NCBI GenBank assembly: GCA_012845835.1
Contig: JABAKD010000017.1
Location: 6,441,151-6,505,150, forward strand
Reading direction: 5' to 3'
From: Undaria pinnatifida
Taxonomy: Eukaryota > Sar > Phaeophyceae > Laminariales > Alariaceae
Length of the DNA stretch: 64,000 bases
Positions 13,101 to 22,100 of the stretch are shown here, in pieces (the first letter of the stretch is position 1; the number at the start of each line of letters is the position of its first letter). Below the pieces are notes generated by a model, which worked only from the letters and a program-made list of their open reading frames with translations, ran no database searches and was not told the DNA's origin. The position numbers and the translations under genes are program-made.

Positions 13101-16100
13101 TTGCGTTCGGCTGGTGTCCCACACCAGCACGCAAAACAGTGCTTTCCGGCCTCCGAAAAGCAAATTGGTCACGTTTTGGGCAGTAAGCAGAACTTACCCA
13201 ATTCCATTGAGTTGTACCGACTCGCGCGACCGCGGGCCCGGTGGTATCAGCTCCGAGGACTTCCCCTCGTGAGCTCGGAGTGCGTTTGTCCACAATGCAA
13301 TAGTTCGTTCGTTATCGCAGGGGGAATTGACATGACATCGGCCATGGACCTTCCCGTTTGTTTCTCAAGATCTCAAGAGCTCACAAGAAACGCCAATAAT
13401 GACAATTGAACTCCCTGACAAAATGTATCCAACCATTGTACGGTAAAATGCCCAATGATTCGACCACAGCGGTACAAAATCTTGTGTGTGTGTGTGTTTT
13501 TTTTTTGTTTTTGGTGCATCCTTTAGTTATCCTATGCTAGGCCGCGAGACATATCAGCGCGTCTGGAAGCCCGCTCTCAGCATCCCAGGTGTTATTCGGT
13601 TTCTGTTTGATGCATTGTTTGTGGCGTCTCTCTGGGGTGTGGAAAATAATAACTAAGTAGTAGTTATATTTCAAATTCAAATTGTTTGCAGCCGTCAACG
13701 GCAATTCCCTCTCAACAGCCAGCAATTGGCCAACTTCAAAAGTAAAAGTACAAAGAAGAAGTTGCTGAAAAAGCAAAATAAAAATATCAGAGAGCAAGCA
13801 GTAAAGATCAGAGAATGAGAGCTAAAAAGTAAGTAAGAATGAGACTAGGGAAAGCAAGGAAGGCAAGGAACTTCGGGACGGTTCTTTTTCCCAGCAACTA
13901 ATTTTCTTTTCGGCAATTACGGGCTGAGAAGGACTGAAAGGGGGGAGGATATGCCGAGCGAGACGTCCGAGGGGGGCGAGGTCTAGGTATATAGTTTTAT
14001 GTCGGTGCTAAGTTGTACTGGAAGATTACGTATGCAGGATGTAGCGCCCCACATCTTGTTTTTGCCGGTACAGTGGTTTTCTCAACTCGGCGGTCTTATC
14101 TGCAGTGGGAATTGCGTAGCATAGCTCAGTGACGCTTCCTACGATAGAGGTATAACATTTTTTGGCAGTCGTTTTTGTAAATGACGGGGCTCCTTAACCC
14201 AAAATCGTCGGAAATAGGCCGTTCATTATTGCCTGGTAAGGTGGGTATTTTTTTTTACCTAGGACATGGGTGTGGTCATCGGGCTGTAGTTTCAGTTTTG
14301 CTGGAAATTAGTTTTCGGCTGAGAAGGCAATGAGCTCTCCTTAATAGGTTATGAGCCTCAGAAAATATTGCGCGCACGTTCCCGTAGCATGTGTATGTTA
14401 GCATAGGCGGGGTGGGTGTATTCCGATTTGGTCGCTCTTAGGCCCCTAATGTTCTAATCTTGAGCTCTCTTAATCTGGGATATCCAACGTTTTTTTTTTT
14501 TCCCTCCTTCACCCGTGTTTTACCTAGATCACGAGAGATATCAACGCGTCTGGAAGCCGCGCTCAGCTCCGCGGGAGGGGGTCCTGACGCCGGTGTGGCA
14601 GAGGCGGAGGAAGAGGCTGGGTATCAGGGCCCGGCGTTCGAGCAGCTCGTGTTCCGAGAGACGTGGCGATGCCTCATGCAGTGCTGGGACGATGAGGTGA
14701 AGTGTTTGTTTTTCTCGGCGAGGCAGCCAACCCACCGTACCAGATCAAACAGTGTGCTCACAACCTCGGGCACGTGCATGAAAACATGGCCATATGGAAC
14801 ACTACTTGACTGCGAAAAGCTAGTGATTTGGGTGGGCGCGGTCTTGCCTGGTGTAGTGCTGGCGAAGTGCTGCCGATGCCTACTGCTGTGATGTTTCTCG
14901 CCGTCACCAAGTAACTGTAGCGTTGCACACGTTGGCGGGATAGTAACCGTTGGAGCATATACGGTAGTGTTCTTGGAGGCGTAGCGTTGCCTGACGCAGT
15001 GCTGGAATGATGAGGTGATTGTGCCACCACTGCCTAGTTACTAAGTGTTTCTCGCCGTCACGAACGAACTGTAGATTGCACATATCGGATGGATAATGTT
15101 CGATCAAACAACCAGTGTTCCCGAGAGGCGTAATGTTGCCTTATGCAGTGCTGGGACGATGACATGAACTGTTTGTGTTTTCACGGCGTCATCAACCAGC
15201 CGTGGCGTTGCTGCTCACGCCCAACAGATGGCGACCTGTGTGGCCCATGGCTAGATCGTACGGATCAGCGGGTTGGGACATATGCACAGATCCGAGAGGC
15301 GTGGCATTGCCTGGTGCAGTGCTGGGATGACGTGGTGCAGTGTTCGTGTTGTCGACGTCAATATCCAAACGTAGAGTGGCACATTTTCTGTCTAGCCTAG
15401 ATCGTAAAGATCAGAGCGACCCGTGCATAGATCGTGCATGGGCAGCTGGATAGGTCCGAGAGGCCTTGGTGTCTGACGCCGTGTTGGGATGGTGAGGTGA
15501 AGTATTTGTGTTATCTCGGCGTCACCAACCAATCCACACTGCAGGTTCGGTTCTTCCGAGGTTGGCTCGTCGCTTGTTGAGGATGTCCCGTCGCGTCTTC
15601 GGGCATGCTATGACCCGTGCTGACATATGGATTCCTCTATCTATTATAACATCAATCGACGCTGCGAGTGTTTTTGCCGTGGCTGGCTCACGGCTTATTG
15701 AAGCTGTCCTTCCAGGGGGTGAGGCATACCCGATCCTACCTCACGATCTACCCGTTTCGGGGCAGACGTATTCCTTTTTCGCGCCACATGTTACGACAAA
15801 GGTGCACAAGTTTTTTTGACCTGAAGCTCCTCGCTTGACGATGTCTATCCCTCACCCAGGAGCTTATGTGGGGTAAGCTGGAATGGCAACCAGATGACCA
15901 AATCCGTGGCCTAGCCATCGGAAATGTTTGCATCTATGCGAAACAGGAATTCAATTCCGACGATTTTGTTAATAGGTTAAGGAGCCCCGTCAATCAGAAA
16001 ATACGCCCTTACAACTGGAAACCCGTGTTCAGGGACATATTCCTTGAAATTGGTATTGGGAACTATTTTGGGGCTCTAGAAGGGTTAAGGAGCCCCGTCA

Positions 16101-19100
16101 ATACAAAAATATGTGCGCCAAAAAGGGGTATACCTTAATACATCTATCGTAGCACGCGTCTCATGAAGGTCCTGACCTGTCCGAAGTGTGGGTTTTCCAC
16201 GCTGCTGGCGTTTTGGGGCGTGTCTGGGGCATCGCGTTCTTGAGGCCGTAGCGTTGCGCAGAGGGCCATGAAAGCCCTCGTCAGTATTGACTAGTCGTTG
16301 TGGTGAGTAAAGGGTGTAAACTATTTTTTTCTTTATAAGTATTGCGCGCCAGTAAATGGGCTGTGCTCTTGACCTGTACCGGTGTATCTACGTCTCCCTC
16401 AACCGAATCATCCATGCAGGTGTTTCTTCCGTGCCTGGCCCACCGCTTTTTGAGGCTTTCCCTCCAGGGGATTGGACGCGTCGGGGCTTGGGCCGATTCG
16501 ACCGAGGTGCTCGCCCTTCCCGCCGACGACATCGTGCCGATCGCGGCAAGCCTTGACATGTAAGCTCGGAGCCATTTAACAAAAATGCAGCGCGATAGAT
16601 GCTCGATACGGCAGAGGTCCACGAGTTCAACTATGAGACTGATCCTCACTTCAGGAGGTCTATATCCCGCACCATTTTTCAAGGGTGTGTTCGGTACGGT
16701 ACCAGAATTGTCGATACCGGTATGGATGTCGTACCGGACTCACCGAAGTGTCCGGTAGCGGAATTGATGTCGTACCGAACTTACTGAAGTGTCTGGTACC
16801 GGTATTGATGTCGTACCGAACTTACCGAAGTGTCCGGTGCCGGTAAATACCGGCGGTATATTCCGTCGGTATGCCTCGGTACGGACCGTACCAAACACAT
16901 CTTTTGTTTTTGTATTTGGGAAAAGTGAAAAACCCGATGAACAGCCTTATGGCCTAGGTAGGTATACAAGAAATAATGTTACAAAAGCGAGGACGACGTT
17001 TTTGCGACGATTTTCGGTTAACGCGCTTACAACTGGAAACCCGTTGTGGGGAGACAAATTACTTGGAATTCGTATGTGGGATGGGCCTTGGAGCTCCTAA
17101 ACGGGTTAAGGGGCCTCGTTATCCAGAAAATAAGTTTGCCAAAAATGCGTTACATCTGTCGTAGGAGATGTCGTGCTAACGTTTTTTGGTGCTTGGGAAA
17201 ATTGGAGACTGTGTTTGTCGACCCTACTTTGTTTCCCCTGCTTAGTGCGTTGTTAGGCGTTGTACGCATCCGAACCCGCCGACATCGTTGTTCTACTCGC
17301 GGTGGGGATCTCCACACGAAACGCTTCTTTGCTCTGGGTTTGCCACACACGAAATTATCTTTTATGATAGCTTGCCTACCGTTTTTTTTGTGGAGCATGC
17401 GCGACATAGTTACTATCGTTCCCAACCCCCCCCACCCCCGCCCCCGCCTCGTTTCCGGTATGCGTGACAGGTTGCTTCGCGCTCTTAACCCCTTTAGAGC
17501 CCCAAAACCCTTCCCTACACTAACTCCAAGTATTTTCCCCAAAACTGTTTTCCAGTTGTAGAGAGGGGTTAAGACCGACATTTTCTCCCCGAAATAAGGA
17601 ACCTTACTTACTTTTCGCCCCCATGTTTTGCGTATTCACGTACTTGAGGTTTCTTCGAGCTTTGAAGACTGACTTCGTGGCCGTTGCCGCCGGCCAAATT
17701 GCGGCACCCGCGGCTGGAGAGCGGCACCGTGGGGGCCAAGGGGCGATGGCGAAGGGAGATGCTGAGGATCTGGTCGGTGAGGCGGTAGCGGAAGCTGCGG
17801 GCGAGTTGGCGCCATTGGTGCAAAGATTATGGCAGGAGGCGACCTCGCAGGTGGCCGGACAGTGCAAGGCGATCCTTCAGGTGTGTGCGTTTGTGTTGTT
17901 GGTGGTCGTGGTACTTTTTTTCTTTTTCTTTTTTTTTCTCCGGCAGATGGGGAAAGTAAAGCTTCAGCTCACCACGCTTCCTTGTATTTCCATACGTGAC
18001 GCGTGCTGCGATAGAGGCGCACCACTTTCTTTCAGAAGGTCCCTCACTTTCAGAGCTCGAGACCTCTCCCAAGAACATATTTTGGAGAAAACTAAAACTG
18101 CTGCCGGATGAAACTTCCCATGGTCTAGGTACACAATGATAATCGTGCCAAAAAAAAATGGCCTACTTCCGACGATTTTGGGTCAAGGAGCCCCGTCATT
18201 CAGAACCATTTTAGCCTAAAAAAGGTATACCTCTATTGTAGCACGAGTCACATGGGTGTCGATTTAACTCAAGTGTATTCGCAATCCAGCTCTAGCTGGC
18301 GTATCCTTAGTTTCCATGGTAGTGACAGCGCGAGCTGTCCCTACTGTTTCCTGTTTCTGTTCCGGTTGGAGTTGTTTCCGTTGCCGTTGAAAAACACCGG
18401 AAGTCAAAGTTACGGTTAACGTTTGACTTACCGTTGCCGTTGCCGTTACGGTAACCTCTTTCGTTTCTGTTACAGTTACCGCTGCAGTTACCTTAGTTAC
18501 GGATACCGTAGTGACGGATAACGGTATCGTTCGACTGCCGGTACAGTTACCTCCACCGTTACCGTTGCAGTTACCGCCACCGTTACCGCTGGAGTTACCA
18601 CCACCGTTAACGTTACAGTTACCTCCACCGTTACCGGTACAGCTTCCGATGCTGTTACAGGCACCAACACATTTCCCAGCTGCGTTTACCGGTAGCGTTG
18701 CGGTTTCAGCTTCGAATGCATGCTACTGCAAGGGTGCACCTGATGTTTTCTGGGGCTCCACACTCTTGAGGAGCTCGGCATCTCACCTGAAAACTGTTTT
18801 TTGAAAGTACTGTACGCATTGCCCGACGAACACCCCGATGGCGTCTAGCAAAATCAATACCACGCAAACAGCATTCCGACTGAATTGGGTAGTTCCTCAG
18901 AGTCATCCCGCTCTAGAGATGCAGCAGAAGTTTCTGAGCTCCTATTAATAACATGGGGAGCTCAATACCTCACCCGAAACATGACTTCGAAGGCGTTCGT
19001 TCGCGGAAACCCGACCAGCATTTCGATGCGCTAGTCTTGAACAAATAGTATATACTATACTGTAGTATACGCTCGTATTTTTTATCATGTTAACCGATAG

Positions 19101-22100
19101 TTCCACACTGGAGGAACTCAATTCGCTCACAAAAAAACAGCAAGTCCTAAAAGGGCAACCCGTACCGCACTAGAGAGGGATGACTCCTCTATTGAGGAAT
19201 CCTGTTGGCTGGAAGCCATTTGGCCCAGAAATGGTACACCTGTATCGGAGCACTGATGACGGCACTATAGAGGGATACGACTCCTCTACTGGGGAGTCCC
19301 GTTGGCTGGAAGCCATTTGGCCAAAAAACGGTACACCTTTTATCGGAGCACTGATAACGCATGCTACGAATGGTACAGTGAAAGTGCACCATTTTTTCGA
19401 TCTGGGGGTGGTTGCTTAGGGACCTCTGTACCTCATCCAAGACGTATGCTACGATAGAGGTAGCACTTTTCGTCCGTTCAAAATGGTTTCTGAATGATGG
19501 GGCTCCTTAACGCAAAATCGTCGAAAATAGGCTAGAACAATTTACGTGATTTTCATGGTGTACCTAGGCCATGGGATGTTTCGTCCCGTAGCAGTTTTTT
19601 TTTTCTCCAAATCGCTTTTTGAGAAGAGGTCTTATTCTCCCGAATTGAGGAACCTCTGAACAAAATGGTGCAGCTCTATCGTAGCGCGCGTCCCAAACCC
19701 TGATTTGGAGGAAAATGAGAGAGGAACCCTATGTACCATCTCATGGGCTAGGTACACAACGAAACGTAGCTAAAAGCAAGAGTGAAATTCCGTGACAAAT
19801 TTCGGGGTTAAGAAACCCCGTTTTTAGTAAAGCGTTTCAGCCAATAAGTGGTATACCTTAGTACCTCTATCGCAGCTTGCGTCTAATCGTACCTACCTTA
19901 ACCTTCACCGATATCGTTTCTGTGACGCTCCAGTTACCGTCACTGTTGCCGTTACCGTTCCTGTTACCGTTGCCGTTGCCGGGGCCTTTGCCGTTTAAGA
20001 TACCTTCACCTTTATCGTTACCTCTACCGTAACGAAGCGGTCACTGTTACCCTTGCTGTTGTCGTTTCAGTTACCTGCACCTTCACCGTTACCGCTACCG
20101 TAACAATGCAGTTACCGTTACCGCTACCGTTGCCGTTTCGGTTGCCTTCGCCTTCATCGTTACCGCCACCGTAACGCGGTTACCTTTTTTTTTTTAATTC
20201 TCCGGCGGATGGGGAAAAATAAAGCTTTAGCTCACCACACTTCCACGTATTTTCATACGCGTCGTGTGTCGATTTAACTCAGTTGCTTTCGCAGCCCAAC
20301 GCTAGCTGGCGCACCCTTCGGATCCCATTGTAGGTATAGCGTAAGCTTTCCCTATCAGTGGTCTTCGTTACAACCCCGGCAGCGCAAGCTGCCGTTGTAT
20401 ACGGATGCGTGTGTATGTCGACCCGGCCTGTCCCCTGAGGGTCAGTTTCGGTGAAGATAGCCACCCGGAATGTCATCTTTCCGGGTAGTGTGGGACTTGC
20501 GCAAGCTCACCCACTAACAAAACCCCTGGCCATGGGAGATGGCCTTCCGCCGGACTTGGTCCAGTTACGGTCCACCCTACCCATTCGGGCGTTGGTCCTC
20601 GGACCGTCGTCACCGTTCCGGTACCGTTGCGAGTACCGTTACCCTTACGGTTACAGTGATTACAGTGACACTTACCGCCCCCGCCACTACGGCTACCGCT
20701 GCTTCTGCCGCCGCTGCCAGCCCTGCTTTGTTGCTGTTACAGTTACAGTCACAGTTTCCACGTATTTCACCGCTACAGGTGGTGTTACCGTTACCGTTAC
20801 AGTCACCGTTGCATTGGCAGTTCCCGATGCGATTACCTTTACCGATATTGTTACCGCCACTGCCGCTGCCTTCCGTCTGCCACTTTGTTACAATTTTGTT
20901 TGTGTTGTTTCAGGCTGTTAAAGGCATCACCGCCACCTACCGCATGACAAACAAACCGGCTCCGCAGCGCCCGTCCCCGTTCGTACCGAACGTGCTCCGC
21001 GCTCTTCGGGAGTTCGACGCGAGATGGGGGGCGAGCTCGGCGAGCAGGAGACAGCAGCGGTCGGAAGGCGGGGGCGGCGACTGGAAAGATGCTGTTGTTC
21101 TGACAATCTGTGCCAGGTAGGAGGAACTGTGGAAGACATCAGACACACCAGATGCTTGATAGTTCGTCGTCGATGCATGCCATGGCAGGAGTGCGCCTAA
21201 CTTTTTTGTTTTTTTTCGCTGGCGGAGCTCGATACCCCCACCCCAAAGCCTGACTATGAGAAATACTGTGAGTGTGACCTGGCCAACACTCCCATGACCT
21301 AGTATGGAGATCGATTAATAAAAAAGGGGGGCTTATAAAACACCCGCCTTGCGTTGGCTCAAGTTTATTTTGTGGGCCAGTCTGATCGGCCTCAATCCAA
21401 CAGTCGTAGCGTAGGAGAGCTCCCCTGAAAGATGGCGATGCTTTCCTTGTCTGTGATTTCATCCTGTTAGCAGTGGATCTACGTAAATAGCGAAGCATGC
21501 AAACGAATACTACTAATGTATAGACACAAAAATGGTATACAGTCGATATTGAGCTTTATGGCGCCTCAACATGAAGAGTCAACCCGTTACAGTCTGAAAC
21601 ATAGCATTGTAGCGAAAGAGTGCTATCGGTTTGTTAACGGCCGGCCAGCTCGTGTGCTACCACGTTCTCGTTTCTTTCTACTGCACGTACTACCGCCCCT
21701 CCCCCCGTCCAGGTAACGCCTGGAAATTGTTGTCAGAGCTCCTATTGAAGGGAACCATGTTAGTCAGGACTTACGATAGACACCAAAACCTTGATAATCG
21801 AGTCATCCCACGCTAGCAGGGCAGCAGATTTTGATAATTTTCTGAGTTCTTAGCACGAGGAGCTTGCTGTCTCACCCGAAACATGACTCCGAAGACATTC
21901 ATTCGCTCAGCGCAACCAACATTTCCATGTGCTAGTCCTAAACAAACACACTCGTAATGATGATCACTTTAACCGGTAGTTCCACCCTTGAGGAGCTCAA
22001 CCGCTCACAAACCTTTAGTCTAACAACTGCAACTCTTACCGTGGGATGACTCATTCCCCAACGTTTTACTGTTAATAACCATATCTCGTCCTGATTACTA

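Larger units (their letters stand above)
10564..13293 (-). mobile_element. Ty3/Gypsy-type retrotransposon remnant (gag, protease, chromodomain), antisense in COG2 intron 9
   Basis: Read on the - strand the order is gag (13293 to about 12082), protease with a DSGSS active site (11919-11278), a short piece of the following polyprotein, then a chromodomain-like fragment (10827-10564). Reverse transcriptase, RNase H and integrase are absent, so a large internal deletion lies between about 10990 and 10830. Frame breaks near 12670 and 11290 show that it is dead. I could not define LTRs or target-site duplications. Chromodomains at the C terminus of pol are typical of the chromovirus branch of Ty3/Gypsy. 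Confidence 0.85.

Noticed and set aside
12610-13272. 220-codon + strand frame
   Set aside because: It is the reverse shadow of the retrotransposon gag, which has the zinc knuckle and natural composition on the - strand.
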